A stretch of DNA of 64,000 nucleotides, taken from positions 372,001-436,000 of the forward strand of contig PYSS01000008.1 in NCBI GenBank assembly GCA_003049465.1, written 5' to 3'. A program made the translations under genes and the position numbers. Below are positions 1 through 11,167 of this stretch, piece after piece. Under the pieces are notes generated by a model that ran no database searches, was not told the DNA's origin, and saw only the letters and a program-made list of their open reading frames with translations. Numbering within the stretch: position 1 is the first letter of the stretch; every line of letters starts with the position of its first letter. This DNA comes from Magnaporthiopsis rhizophila (taxonomy: Eukaryota > Ascomycota > Sordariomycetes > Magnaporthales > Magnaporthaceae).

Positions 1-2004
1 AAGAAGAGCGTGCGAATGTTCTCCGCCTTGGCCAGGTGCCGATCGAAGCGATCATCCAAGGCGGCCAGTACAACCTTGCGGATGTTGGGGTCTGGATCCG
101 AGACTCCGACAGTCAAGAGCCTGTCAAGCACATCGCCGACGACCTGCAGCGCATGGTAGCTAACCTGATTGACGATGGGGTCGACGACGTAGAGCTGACA
201 GCACGTAAGGGCGGCGGCCTGGCGGATTTCCGGGTCGTCGTCCTCGACGTACTTGATGGCGACGTCGCGCACAAACTCATTAAGGACATGGCCGGTAAAA
301 TCAAAGCTACCCAGCGTGTTGAGCGCCAACTTGATCTCCTGCTTGCGAGTGTCGTGTGCTTGGGGATCCTTGGGGTCCTTGGGGATTATGGGGACCGACG
401 TGAGGGTATTCGGCTGAGGCGCGCCGAGCGGCTTGAACGGTTCGCCGCAAAGGACCTTGCTGATCATGTCGAGGAGCCTCTCCTGGATGGTCGGGCGAAG
501 CGGGGGGATGTAGAAGGCCAGGTCGACGAGAGCCTGGGTCAGCTTGGGGTTGATGTCGCATTCGAATATCGAGTCCATGAGCCCGCCCATATACTTGCTC
601 AGGGTCTGGCCAACAGCGACGGCAAGCCGGCTGAGGCAGTCGAACACCGGATCGACAGGAACTCCACGTTTCCGAGCTGCCGGGCTCAGGCCCTCACGGA
701 CGTAAAGAAGGATGCCCTCCAGGTAGCCTGCCATCTGGCTCTTGACCGCGTTGGCAATGTTCCCGATGGCCACAAACGCCTCGTTCCTCTCCTTATCCCG
801 CTTAAGCATGCCGGAGAGGTAGACCATGAACTGGTGGAGATATGTCTGTCCAAACTCGGTGGGCGCATAATGGGCCAGGTCCGGAATCAAGATGACTACC
901 GTCTTGCGAACGACAGGCTCCTTGTGGTCCTTGTACTTGAAGACGATATCGCAAGCCTCGGGATAGTGTGCCTGCATGAACATGCCGCCCTGCTCCAGCA
1001 GCTCCTTCAGCACGAGCAGCGATCCATGAATGGCCTCGACTGTGTTCATCTTAAGGCCGTGAATAGCTTGCTGGTACATCTTGGTCATGTATGCCTGCTT
1101 CATCTCCTGGTCTCGCTCGCGGATGATGCGGAATGCGGCGCTGACAGCCTCGGCCGACGTGGCGCGGATCAGGAGCCGGTTATCCCGCAGACCGACCCAG
1201 ATCCAATCAAGCACGTCGGCGACATGGCTGTACATGAGCGTCGGGGCACTCCTGCAGAGCTCGCGGAGGACGAGGGCAGCACTGTATCTCGACTCCTCCA
1301 GCCGCGGGGTCTGAAGGCACTCGATGGCGAAGTTTGTAAGGAACTGTACGAACTCGCTGACCATAGCACCGCCGGGCCGGCATAGCTTTCCGATGACGAC
1401 GGCGGCCTGCTGCATGCAGTTGACGTCCTTGCCCTGCATGATCTTGGATAGGGCGACCGAGAATCTCGCAAACTTGGCCGAGTAGTCGACGCCCTCGAAA
1501 TCGACGAAGACCTCGAAGGCATAGATGCCACCCAGGCGGTCCGCAGTCGTACTGGCGCCGCCGTCGTGCTTTTGGAAGAGCTCGGCAATTTTGCTGAGAA
1601 CGGCGCTCCAAAACGCTTGGAACTGTTCCGGAGAGGAGTCTAGCAGCAACGTCCATAGTGTAAGCAGGGGGGAGCAGGAACAAGACACTTGTGAGAGGGA
1701 CGACGGCTGTCTCAAGCAAGGCAAAAGGTAACCAGAGCCCAGGGAGGCCGTGTACATACCTCGTTGGACCAGCGACACGAGCTCTTTAAGCTCGTACGAG
1801 GCCCGTCGTCGACCATCCTCGCTAATCGTTCTGTAAAGATTTTGAACATCGGTCAGTCTCGCGCGCATTCTTACGTCGTCGTCAAAGCCCCCAGACAGAG
1901 CACAAGGCGAGCAAGGTGGGGCAGGATGAGCAGACGCACTTCGACCGGAGGTCCTGGATGATCTCCGCCAGCGCGGCGGTCGCGCCGGGGTTTGGGGCGG
2001 CCAT
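1..2004 (-). CDS. TOR2: TOR (target of rapamycin) kinase, N-terminal HEAT-repeat part; 3' end beyond window
   Basis: Partial gene; about 590 N-terminal residues lie here. The reverse strand reads ATG at 2004, exon 1 2004-1940, exon 2 1830-1760 and exon 3 from 1639 off the left edge; both introns have GT...AG ends and phases match. Exon 1 starts MAAPNPGATAALAEIIQDL. Exon 3 reads SSPEQFQAFWSAVLSKIAEL, GGIYAFEVFVDFEG and, near the edge, DPDPNIRKVVLAALDDRFD then HLAKAENI. These are hallmark HEAT-repeat segments of TOR N-termini. TOR is the PI3K-like Ser/Thr kinase at the core of TORC1/TORC2, linking nutrients to growth; the FRB and kinase domains must lie left of the window. Known of the family: filamentous fungi usually carry one TOR gene, so the TOR2 symbol follows yeast usage only. 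The upstream neighbour is divergent Rtf2. Confidence 0.93.
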
Positions 2005-2897
2005 GACGTCTGGACTCTCCGTTCCGAGCGCGAAAATCACCGCGACATGAAGCAGTCAGGCCGCACCATTTGCAGCGGGCGGGCGCGCGGGCGGGAGAGT
2101 ATAAGAAAGAATCGAATAGGCAACGCAACGCGGCTGTGAAATGTCGGAGCTAGGTGTCGAGGAGGCGTCGCGGGGCTGGAGCTACCGGTCGAGGAACACG
2201 AGCCAAGATTCGAGTCGCAAAGAGCGACGGCTCAAACAAAGGTCGACGTCACACGGGAGGTGTGACAGGATGCGGAACCCGGCCAGACTCCTACGCGGCG
2301 TCCACGATAGAAGCCAGCAGATAATAAGGGAGCGGGAGACCCGGCCGGCGGTGGATGAGGAGGATATCAGATGGACGTGGGCGTCCCGACGACAGGAGAG
2401 CGAGAGACTCCAGTCGGAAGGTTTGGGTTCACGCGCCTCAGGAACTGGGGCGCACCACCAGACAGCATTAGGTGGGTCAGATCAAATCCAATCCAGCTAC
2501 CCGGAGGTAACACTGTGTGTGATCTATTCCACCTTGACCGGATCGTACACCGTTTGAAAATGGACATTTGTCCACCCAGGCAGTGTTGTAATTGCTCCAT
2601 GTTTAATATTTAAGCTAAGGCATGCCAGGCAAGCACAGAAGTTACCGCCTTTAATCCAGCAGATTGATTATTATTTTCGATGCACCACTTTTATAAGCCA
2701 TACCTGAAAGGTACTTTCGCCGGTACAGTAAAGATTTACCCAACTCCGCACTGTTGATTCGGCACCTCCGCCGTCACCACCACCCCCAATATCGAACACA
2801 TTGATGCGTCGTACCTACCACCAACCAAATCGCGACACCCTACATACCATCGCAAAAACCCCTTCCACTCCTCATCACCAAAAGATCGACAGACACC
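2005..2897. promoter_or_regulatory. Divergent intergenic region between TOR and Rtf2
   Basis: About 0.9 kb between the two divergent start codons. The half near TOR is GC-rich and the half from about 2560 is AT-rich. It should hold both promoters. An open frame of 138 codons at 2141-2557 (+) shows no family resemblance and is not called a gene. No specific operator could be supported. Confidence 0.5.
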
Positions 2898-3698
2898 ATG
2901 GGAAACGACGGCGGCTCCATCCCGAAGCGGCGCGAGCTGGTGAAAGAGTCTGCGCGCCTGCCGACCACCTCGGAGCTCAAGGCGACCGCCCTCGAGTCGC
3001 TCGGCCACGCCTGGGCGCACTGCGCCATCAGCGACGAGAAGCTCGACATGGAAAACGTCGTGAGCGACTGGCGCGGCCGCCTCTACAACTACGAATCCGT
3101 CCTCCAGGGCCTCGTGCCGTCCGACGACGACTCCGCCGCGGCCGTGGAGCGAGACGAGAAGTTCACCGCGACAGGCATCACTTCACTGCGCGACGTCGTC
3201 AGGCTCAAGTTCCAAAAGTTCTCCGCCGGCCCCAAAGTGGCCGCGATCTGGCGGTGCCCCCTCTCGCTCAAAGAGTTCGGCCCCGCCACCAAGGCAGTAT
3301 ACCTGGTCCCGTGCGGACACGTCTTTGCGGACGTGGCCATGAAGGAGATTTCCGACTCGGCGTGTCCCGAGTGCAGCGAGTCCTTTGAGCCCGAGAACGC
3401 CATCCCCATATTGCCCAGGGAGATGGACGAGCTAGAGATGCTAAGACAGCGGATGGTTGATCTGAAAGACAAAGGTCTTTCTCACAATCTCAAAAAGGAC
3501 AAAAGCAACGGGAAGAAGAAACGCAAGGCCGAGGAGGACAAGGATGACAAGAGGAAAAAGGCTAAAGAGAATGCCAAAAAGGAGGCATCCAAGTCCGGGA
3601 ACATCAACAACCCAATGACGGCCTCCCTGACAGCAAAGGTCCTAGCAGAGCAGGACGAGAGGAATAAGAGGAGAAAGCTTGCCGCCGCTGCAAGATGA
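2898..3698 (+). CDS. rtf2: Rtf2-domain protein (replication termination factor 2)
   Basis: Single-exon gene of 266 residues; the ATG sits in a good context (CACCATGG). The N-terminus MGNDGGSIPKRRELVKESAR is the conserved opening of Rtf2 proteins. Residues about 115-165 form the C2HC2-type RING-like fold: WRCPLS, then VPCGHVFAD, then CPECSESFEPEN and IPILP. From about residue 195 to the end the protein is very rich in lysine and glutamate, a nuclear, nucleic-acid-contacting tail. Known of the family: S. pombe Rtf2 acts at replication-fork barriers and has also been tied to splicing. The length is usual for the family and nothing looks broken. It converges on the glucosidase II beta gene downstream. 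Confidence 0.93.
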   Translation: MGNDGGSIPKRRELVKESARLPTTSELKATALESLGHAWAHCAISDEKLDMENVVSDWRGRLYNYESVLQGLVPSDDDSAAAVERDEKFTATGITSLRDVVRLKFQKFSAGPKVAAIWRCPLSLKEFGPATKAVYLVPCGHVFADVAMKEISDSACPECSESFEPENAIPILPREMDELEMLRQRMVDLKDKGLSHNLKKDKSNGKKKRKAEEDKDDKRKKAKENAKKEASKSGNINNPMTASLTAKVLAEQDERNKRRKLAAAAR

Positions 3699-3798
3699 AG
3701 CAACAAGCCTTTGTGATAGCTGGTCTGCCCTGGCACATTAATGATAGACGTCATGATACCCCTGAGCCACGACATCAATGCCGTATTCTATTCCCCGC

Positions 3799-3799
<1 letters not shown>

Positions 3800-3842
<43 letters not shown>
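3800..3842. repeat. Poly(A) tract of 43 bases
   Basis: An uninterrupted A run about 100 bases after the Rtf2 stop codon, with an ambiguous base (N) at 3919. It lies between the convergent 3' ends of Rtf2 and the glucosidase II beta gene. No target-site duplication or retroelement sequence adjoins it. Length errors are likely at such runs, so the true size is uncertain. Confidence 0.9.
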
Positions 3843-3845
<3 letters not shown>

Positions 3846-3981
3846 ATACTCTGTCCCGAAGAGACCCAACAGAGCAGTGGATGATGCCCTCCGATTTACC
3901 TTGGCAGCGGGACCACGANGTGCAACCAGCCTGCTCTTGTTTCATCCCAGTCCCAATGCTGCGCTTGCTCGATCTATCCGC

Positions 3982-5852
3982 TCATAACTCATCCTTCGCA
4001 TGAGCGCCGTCGGCAGATGCCGCCTTGTTGTCCTCGCAGACGGCAGGGGTGCCGACCTCCATCCTGTAGACGCACTTCTCCGCCTCGGTGACGCGCCAGA
4101 GCTCATCCTTCTCGGCACAGGCCAGCCAAACATCCGTCCTCCTGTTCGGTCCGTTCCAGCAGTGCTGTCCGTTCTCGTACCGAAGCACCACGCGCCGACC
4201 CCGCCCGAGACCCTTGCCGTCGACCCGCTCCTCCTCGTCGGCTTCACCGGAGTCGATCTTGTCAAAGGTGCCCATGCTGGTGTCTCCGTGGCCCTTCTTG
4301 GACTTCTGAGTCGTCTTGTCCATCCAGCAGAGCTCGTACTCGTACTCGCCCGATTCAACGCTGACGCACTTGCCCTTCAAGGCGCGGAAGACGTCATCGG
4401 CGCCAAAGTCCTTGGTCAGCTCGGTCTTCTCGGTGGAGAGGCTGCTACGCTTGCTGCTGAGGTCATTGCTGGCGGCATCGACGGCCTCGCGAGCCGCCTT
4501 GACGAGACGAGACTCGCCCTGGCTGGGGCTATCGGCAAGGAGGCCGTTCTCGATCATCCACACGCGCAGGCCCACAAGCTTGCTGTGGAGGAATTCCTTC
4601 ATGAAATCCGGCAGGTAGGCCTCGAAGCTATAGACTATACATAGGGAGTTGGTTGGGTTGTCAGTATGAATTGAGAGGAATGAAGCACCTTGCGATTTCA
4701 CATACGTATATCAGTGTCGGTCTCCTCCTCCTCTTCGAACTGCTTCCAGTCAATGCCGGACTCAGAACTGTCCTCCTTGAGGACCTGCGTGATCTCATCC
4801 TCGGTGAGGTCGGCATGCTTCTTCTCCTCCTTGTGCTTGGCCTCGTAGTCTTCCCACGCCCTGACGGCAGCCTTGGCGCCCTCGTCGTTGAAGTTGGGGT
4901 TCCACTGCTCCTTGAGGCCCGCGAGAATGGCCTCCAGCTCTTCAACCTTGTCGTGAAAATCGTCGCGCTGGTCGAGGACCTTGTCCAGTGTGTTGCGAAG
5001 CTCGGCCACGCGTGATTTGGCCATGCCAAGAAGCACGCTGAGCTTGCCTCCCTTGCCTCCCTCGCGTTTCACCATCTTGCCCTTTTCGGCCCTCTCGACC
5101 TCCTCGAACTTGGTACGCAGATCCTTCTCCTTCGTCTCCAGGCCCGCGATCTCGGATTCCAGTTTGATGATCCTGGCCTCGATCTGGCGACGGAGCTCCT
5201 TAGCCTCCTTAACCAGAGTCCGACGCTTCTTCAGGGCCTTCTCTTGACTGATCCTGCGCTCTTCCTGGATGCGGCGGTACTCCTTGCCAATGGCATCGCA
5301 CTTGTTGGCGCATTTGACACCACCGACCCCAGAGTATTCCTCGGAGCCATCACAGCATAGCTCGTGGTCGCAGACGCCGTCGTTGACAAACGAGAAAGGG
5401 ACGTAGGCACCCTCGTGGCCCTTGTTCTCGCACCAGAAACCGGGCAGGGCGTTGGCCGTATTAGTCGTGCCACTCAAGGAGCCCTCGAGAGGCTGAGGGG
5501 GCGAAAGACTGTCGAGATACGCGCAGGCGGCGGTTCCGGGCTCGTCGCTGCCATCTGGGCAATCGCACGAGTTGTCGTTGACTTGTGAGGGCTTCAGGAC
5601 AACCGTCGGGTGGTTGATGCAGGTGAACCTGTCTTTTAGCTCATAAAACCGAGCAACTAGAACAGAGGACAAGAAGGGTGTAAGTCTACCAGCAAAGAAG
5701 CCTCGGCAACGAGAGACACGCAGTACAGGGTGTTAGGGTAGAATGGAGCTGGGCGTACAGTCAGGGCCGACACCTCTGGGCACGTCCGAGGCGCCAGCTA
5801 AGCTTATGCCAACAACAGTGCTCAAGAGCACCACAGACGATTGGTGCCGCAT
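3982..5852 (-). CDS. gtb1: Glucosidase II beta subunit (PRKCSH-like, ER)
   Basis: Exons 5852-5759, 5656-4706 and 4634-3982 join in frame to 565 residues; both introns are GT-AG. Residues 1-20 (MRHQSSVVLLSTVVGISLAG) are a signal peptide. Two LDL-receptor class A-like modules follow, with CDCPDGSDEPGT at about 65-76 and CDHELCCDGSEEY near 120. A charged coiled coil spans about 140-250. The C-terminal part is an MRH lectin domain (ELCWMDKTTQ, YENGQHCWNG, DVWLACAEKDELWRV, EKCVYRMEV), and the last four residues are KDEL, an ER retrieval signal. The beta subunit recruits and retains the catalytic alpha subunit, which trims glucose from N-glycans in the calnexin cycle; the MRH domain binds mannose. 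All family parts are present. The gene is divergent from the GCIP-like gene and convergent with Rtf2. Confidence 0.95.
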
Positions 5853-6454
5853 TTCTAGGAAATCAGAAAATCCAGCTGGTTGTGCGTGTTCCGGATCGAG
5901 AGGCGAGCACTGCTCGGCTTGAACTCCCTCCAGGAAAGCAGTAAAAGTGATGAACAAGTCAAGGAGAGAGGCGAGGTCCAAATCTGAGGAAACCAAGAAC
6001 CGGCCCCCACTGCGCTGGAGCTCCCGTCTTGTCTCGAAACAAAGCTGGCCGCAAGCTGGCCGGGGTCAATTGCCAGCTGTCCGCTGCGGGAGAACATGGC
6101 TTGGCACCAATTGAGACTGTGCTTGCCCCAGCCTGTTCCGCACTGGGCCCAATGCGGTCTTAGCGCGTCGCGAGTCGCGATGGAAGCCGTGGTGCGTCAT
6201 CCCAGACCCCACCAAAATTTTCTGAGCAACGGCTGAGAGCCCCGCCATCAAGCCGTTTATATCAATGTCAGAGACGTTTCTGGATCGTCCGCGGAAACAT
6301 CGTCAAATGTATTCGCTGTCATAGCTTTTTTAAAGTATCTACAACTCTTATCAGCGCTTCTCTTGCCCTTCCGACGGAGCCTCTCTCACGGCGCACGACA
6401 GTTCGAGGCGTAAAGCCGACCAGCAACCACACAGCAAACTCGGGGACTTTCAAA
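5853..6454. promoter_or_regulatory. Divergent intergenic region, gtb1 / GCIP-like gene
   Basis: About 0.6 kb between divergent starts, expected to hold both promoters. The stretch just before 6455 is CT-rich, as fungal leaders often are. I see no gene and no motif I would name. Confidence 0.5.
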
Positions 6455-7591
6455 ATGGCGGCAGAAACAACAGAGCCGGATCCCCTCACAGGACTAGTCC
6501 AGACGGTTGTCTCTGTCATCACCTACGGAGAAGCTGAGGTCTCTAAGATCACCTCAGACCAGGAGACGGCGGGACAGCAGGCCGACCAGGACAAGCCGGA
6601 ACTGAACGCGCTCGAGCTGGCAAGTGCCTCGGCAGAATTAATCCGGGCATACGCTACCAAGATCTCATTATTCATGATCAGTGAGCCCTTCACCCCGACC
6701 GCCATCGCAAAAGTGCTTAGAGAGCTTCTCAAAGAGGCGCTCCCATCCATCGTCATGGCCGCCCAGCTTTGCGTCTCGAGCCGCTACACAGCAACGTTCC
6801 GCAAGGACCTGGCCTGGCGATGCGGGCGGGTTTTGAAGGAGCTGAGGGTCCTCCTTCTCAAGATACCCTCGGACGGGAAGGTCCTTTCCGACGCCCAGAA
6901 GAACGGCAGCAAGGAGCTCGGTGGTGACAAGGGCAGCCTCGCAATGACGGGTCTTCTATGGAACGCCTGCGACGAGTTGACCAGCGTAACAAAAGGGGGC
7001 GTCGCTGCGCACCTAGCGAAGAAGGTTGAGCAGTACCGCGATACTCTCAAGGATGTCATGGAAGAGCTGAAGGAGTGGGGTGAGGAGACGGACGAGGATG
7101 ACGAAGATGAGATCGCCCCGGACTACGGCGACGCCGATGACCCTGCTCAGAGCGCCATCTCCTCCACACAAGCCATGCTCGACCACCTGATGAACTCGCA
7201 ACGACACATCCCCGCAGACGACCCTGACAGCATCAGACCACGGTTAGAATCGTGTCTGAGGCGGATTCGCCTAACCACGCTACTATACCAAGCCATCATC
7301 AAGAGGCGACTGAAGACACTTCCTAGGCTCCCTACGCCTGCGGCCAGCGTCGTCTGCTCAAGGGTTGACGAGGTGCTTTCGATGCTGAGAAACATCCCGG
7401 ACGGCTTCAACGATATTGCCGCAGCTTTCTACGAGCTGTCTCCGGCAGATATCGACAAGCATATGGATCAGCGTTTTCTCGAAGCCTTCACCATATCGGA
7501 GATGCTCCTGAAGCCATGGACGGGGGCGGAAAAGGACGAGTTTACAGACTGGGCTCTCAAATTCCAGGTCGAGATCAAAAAGAATTCATAG
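6455..7591 (+). CDS. GCIP / cyclin-D1-binding protein 1-like helical protein
   Basis: Single-exon gene of 378 residues beginning MAAETTEPDPLTGLVQTVVS. The sequence is mostly helical. About residues 85-130 read KEALPSIVMAAQLCVSSRYT followed by the helix around RCGRVLKELRVLL. An acidic stretch (ETDEDDEDEIAPD) falls near residue 210-225, and a C-terminal helical half ends in WALKFQVEIKKNS. Order and composition match the Grap2/cyclin-D-interacting (GCIP/CCNDBP1) family, which is widespread but poorly characterised in fungi. There are no enzymatic motifs, signal peptide or membrane spans. In animals such proteins modulate cyclin D and HLH factors; the fungal role is unknown. It converges with the sugar porter gene, with 220 bases between their stop codons. 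Confidence 0.8.
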   Translation: MAAETTEPDPLTGLVQTVVSVITYGEAEVSKITSDQETAGQQADQDKPELNALELASASAELIRAYATKISLFMISEPFTPTAIAKVLRELLKEALPSIVMAAQLCVSSRYTATFRKDLAWRCGRVLKELRVLLLKIPSDGKVLSDAQKNGSKELGGDKGSLAMTGLLWNACDELTSVTKGGVAAHLAKKVEQYRDTLKDVMEELKEWGEETDEDDEDEIAPDYGDADDPAQSAISSTQAMLDHLMNSQRHIPADDPDSIRPRLESCLRRIRLTTLLYQAIIKRRLKTLPRLPTPAASVVCSRVDEVLSMLRNIPDGFNDIAAAFYELSPADIDKHMDQRFLEAFTISEMLLKPWTGAEKDEFTDWALKFQVEIKKNS

Positions 7592-7811
7592 CAGCAGGTT
7601 ACCGCCACTCATACAGCTTTGTGATACCCCAGAGCATGCACTTGGAGCAGTATGCGCATTTCAGCTAGACTATTCTCCCTAGTGATCGTGTTATCGCTCG
7701 GGTCATATAGAAACTCTTTTTTGCATCGGGTTCCATGAAAATACTCAAGTCCCATCTTGACGTCCTGTCAATCGTCCATGGTTATCCACGGCTCATCAGC
7801 CTCGACGTTCC

Positions 7812-9859
7812 TTAGGCCACCTCCACCGACTTCTTTTCTATATGGACAGTCTCGCCAGCTCCCGCCTGCTGCATCTTCGTCTCGTGCTCCTCGTCAAGCT
7901 GCTCTGCATGTTGATTTCCATACCGCCCGATCTTGTACCACGGCAGACTGAACAGCCTGTCCATGCTCTCGAGGCTGCGGCCAGCCGTCTCAGGGACGAA
8001 AAACCACACCCACGCGGCACCCAGAAGCGTAACGGCGGCGAAGCACCAAAAGGTGCCCTTCGGGCTGATTCCGCCCGCCGTGCTGTCGAGCAGCATCACC
8101 GGCACAGCCCGCGCGTTGCCATATTGGTTCAAAAAGTGAACAGTCATTGCCAGCGACGTCGCCAGAGCCCTGATACGGAGGGGAAAGAGCTCGGCAGTGA
8201 GCAGGTACTGGAGCGAGTTCCATCCCAACGCCCAGCCGAAACCCGAGATGTCTATATTTAAGGGGTCAGCCCATGCTATGCGGCAACAAGAAATATTAAC
8301 CCGCCAAAAAGCAGATTCCTGCGCTGAGGAAAACGTCGAATCTTCCGCTCCCCAAAGCAACACGAGATATGGGGGATGGTTTCAACAGGGCAGTACTCAC
8401 AGATCATGGCAACGGCCCCGTGCGACGGCCCGACCTGGGCTCCGCTAGGCTTGTACTTGGGGACTGTGCCGAGTTGAGGAACGCCAGTCAAAAGGCCGGC
8501 GACGTACAGCATCGATATCGCTTGGAGACTGACTCCGATCAGAAGCGAGCGCTTGCGGCCGATAACGTCGACGAGGAACAGCGCACAAATCACGGCTGCC
8601 GTCAGCTTGACGATCCCGAAAACCGCAGTGATCAGCAGGCTTTCGTTTTCGCCGCTGATGCCCAGGATCGAGAACAGGTCTTGGGCATAGATCGTGATCG
8701 AGCCAGCTCCGGACCACTGGCTGAGCAGCTGGGCAAAGACGGCGAGCCCGACTCTGTACAGATTGCTCGGGATGGTAAACATTTCCTTGAGCATCCAAAA
8801 AAAGCCGGTGCCTTTCGTTGCCTCCATCTCCTCATGATGGGCCCTCTAGAACCAGCTGTTAGCAGACACCCCTCCTCTCTTCCAACTAATATTGCGACTG
8901 TCTGGATGTTCTCCTACTGACTTGGATTTCCGCAACCTCTTCCCGAACCAAAGGGTGATCTACGGGGAGGCCGCGGAAACGAGACATGGTCGCCAGTGCT
9001 TTGTCACACTTTCCCTGCTTCACCAAGAATCGGGGCGACTCGTTCTGCAGGAAGCTGAGCGCGAGGATGAGGGAGGCGAACATGATGTGAAGGCTCGTTG
9101 GGACCATCCAACGGGCGTGGGTGTTGTCGCCCAGGTTGACCTGGCAGCCGTAGTTTGCGAAATAGGCGAGCACTATGCCCAGATATACAAAGCCGGTGAA
9201 GATGCAGGTGCACAGTCCCCGGATGGGGGCGGGAGATACCTCGGCCAGGTAGACGGGGCCGACCACGGGTGTTTGCTAGATGCAGTTAGTGGCGGCGTTC
9301 TACGAACTACCTGAGAGAAGTCAAGTCGGAAAGTGGGAAAGGGTCAGGCAAAAGAGACGGCTTACACCAACACCCATGCCGGCAATAAATCGGCCAGCAT
9401 ATATCATGCCCAGGTTGCCGTTCGCGCCGAGGAAGAGACCAATACCCAGGATCCAGACAAGACACAACTGCCTCACAGCCCATATACGGCCGATTCTGTC
9501 GCAGATAACAAATGCGCTGCAAAAGATGCATTAGCGATGGAAAATGAGCGAAAAGTGACGCGAAAGCTAGATTGCACTTACAGTAAAGCACCGGCCACCG
9601 AGCCAATCTGAACCATGGCCGAGACATTTCCCTTAATCTGGGCGCGGTCGTTGAGGCTGTACGAGTCGTAGTTGATGGTCTTTTGAAAGTCCTTGCTGTT
9701 GAAGGCGCCGGTGATCAAGCCCTCGTCCACGCCCCTGGCGGCGCCAAGGAGTCCAAAGGAGACGACGGCAAACCAGAGCCTCCAGTTGAACACCTCGGAG
9801 GGGAGGCCGAGGTTCTTCAGCTTGAAGACGTTGACGGGTTTTTTGGGCCCGCCCGCCAT
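7812..9859 (-). CDS. MFS sugar porter (quinate/hexose permease-like)
   Basis: Exons 9859-9582, 9516-9366, 9275-8922, 8845-8401 and 8251-7812 join in frame to 555 residues; all introns are GT-AG. The protein shows the 12-span sugar-porter layout. A cytosolic N-terminus (MAGGPKKPVNVFKLKNLGL) precedes span 1 (WFAVVSFGLLGAARGVDEGL). Then come CDRIGRIW in the loop 2-3 motif, RFIAGMGVG, PVYLAEVSPAPIRG, NESPRFLV, the central DVIGRKRSLL and, after span 12, PETAGRSLE. These are standard family signatures for proton-coupled sugar or quinate uptake at the plasma membrane; the substrate cannot be told from sequence. It lies 1.3 kb downstream of the GH3 beta-glucosidase on the same strand. The upstream region carries several CreA-type hexamers. 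Confidence 0.93.
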
Positions 9860-11167
9860 TGTGCTTCTTTGCTGGTTGTTATGCCGGCGGAGAGTGGCAG
9901 AAACCCGGGGCCGAGCTCAGCCGGCCGGCCAGATTAGAACGATATGGCACGTCACGGCACGGCTCGAGCAGGCTGGGGGTGGACAAAGGGAGACAAAGAA
10001 AGGCCCGGTGAGAGGAGACGGGAAACCCGACACAAAAAGCGTACACTCCTTCAGCTATTATTATATATCTGGCACATTGGCCCTCCCTGGCCACCCTCTT
10101 CCCCAAGTGTGGGTGGGGCGAGAAGCATACAGCAAGCAGCGAGACTCCCGGAGAATGCCGGCATCCCCATCTCCCCACACAGAGTGCTCCCCCTCCCTTC
10201 CCTGCTAACCCACACGAAGGGGGTTGCCCGTTGCCTGTGGTTGGTGCGACATGGTATCCCTGGAGAAGCCCGTCACGAGACTCGGGCAGGATTTATAGAC
10301 TCGGGAAGGGTGTGGGCTTTTGGCTACGACTCAAACACATTTCATCCTATGTAGGTGGGCTACTGTGACTTGAGAGGCAATGGAGTGAGCTGATGCTTTT
10401 TTCACCGCTACCAGACGAGATTCCAACGGCACCGCATGCATCGTACGCCATTCTGCATGCTGACGGGCGACGGGTGGGTGTTGGAGGAAGAGCAAGGAGG
10501 ACTTTTTACGAGGGCACGGGCACAAGACAGAGGCCGTCTATTCGGCCCTTCCCTGCCCCACTCTCCGGTTGAAGCATCGAAGCAGCACCACCTCATTGGA
10601 GAATGAGATGTGTGGCAGTTAGAAAAACGTCACGGCTTGGGAAGCGGCAGGCGACATCTCTCCCATAGAAAACAAAACGTGTACGTCCAGAGGGGCATCG
10701 CATCTTTCCGGCTGCTTTAAGGGGTTCGTCGAGGTTTGGGGCCGACCGCGAAAAAAGGAAATAAGCCGATATTGAGGCTCGCAACCGTGCTGCATGCGTC
10801 GGCCAAGCTTTGCGGACCGTGGCCAAGATTTTACGCCAAGCGCTATAGCTTTGTTAGGGTAAACGCCGAGGCGGGTCCAGTCGGCATTGCCTCTTTTGGG
10901 CATAGGATCTCCCAACCGTAAAGTGCCAGCCATCTTGGGATCAACCCAGCAAATTGTACCTATCTTCGGTAAACCTATTACATGCAGGCTTGATCACAAT
11001 GGTGCTGATCAAGACGGCTTCTAACACAGCGCCGATCGCTTATTTTTGAGCTTTCTTCCAGGCCAAATCCAACTTGTTTTTATTTTGTATTATACAAGTT
11101 TAGCGCATCTACCACTAGGGATCATCCCAAACGGCGGAACGGCTTTTTTACACCTGACAGATCTTCT
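9860..11167. promoter_or_regulatory. Sugar porter promoter and beta-glucosidase 3' flank
   Basis: About 1.3 kb without a supported gene. The part next to the porter is GC-rich and holds three hexamers matching the CreA/CRE1 consensus SYGGRG (9973-9978, 10113-10118, and on the reverse strand 10173-10178). A TATA-like stretch, TATATAATA on the reverse strand, lies near 10065, about 200 bases before the porter start. The part beyond about 10950 is AT-rich and probably contains the 3' end of the GH3 transcript. Confidence 0.45.

Noticed and set aside
36..1385. 449-codon open frame on the plus strand
   Set aside because: It is the complement of TOR HEAT-repeat coding sequence; the reverse strand gives clear TOR protein and this frame gives no family resemblance.
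2141..2557. 138-codon plus-strand frame between TOR and Rtf2
   Set aside because: Lies in the divergent promoter; Arg/Ser-rich random-looking sequence.
3800..3842. Poly(A) as the tail of a retroposed element
   Set aside because: No target-site duplication or element body adjoins it; nearby N and similar tracts elsewhere favour a simple homopolymer.
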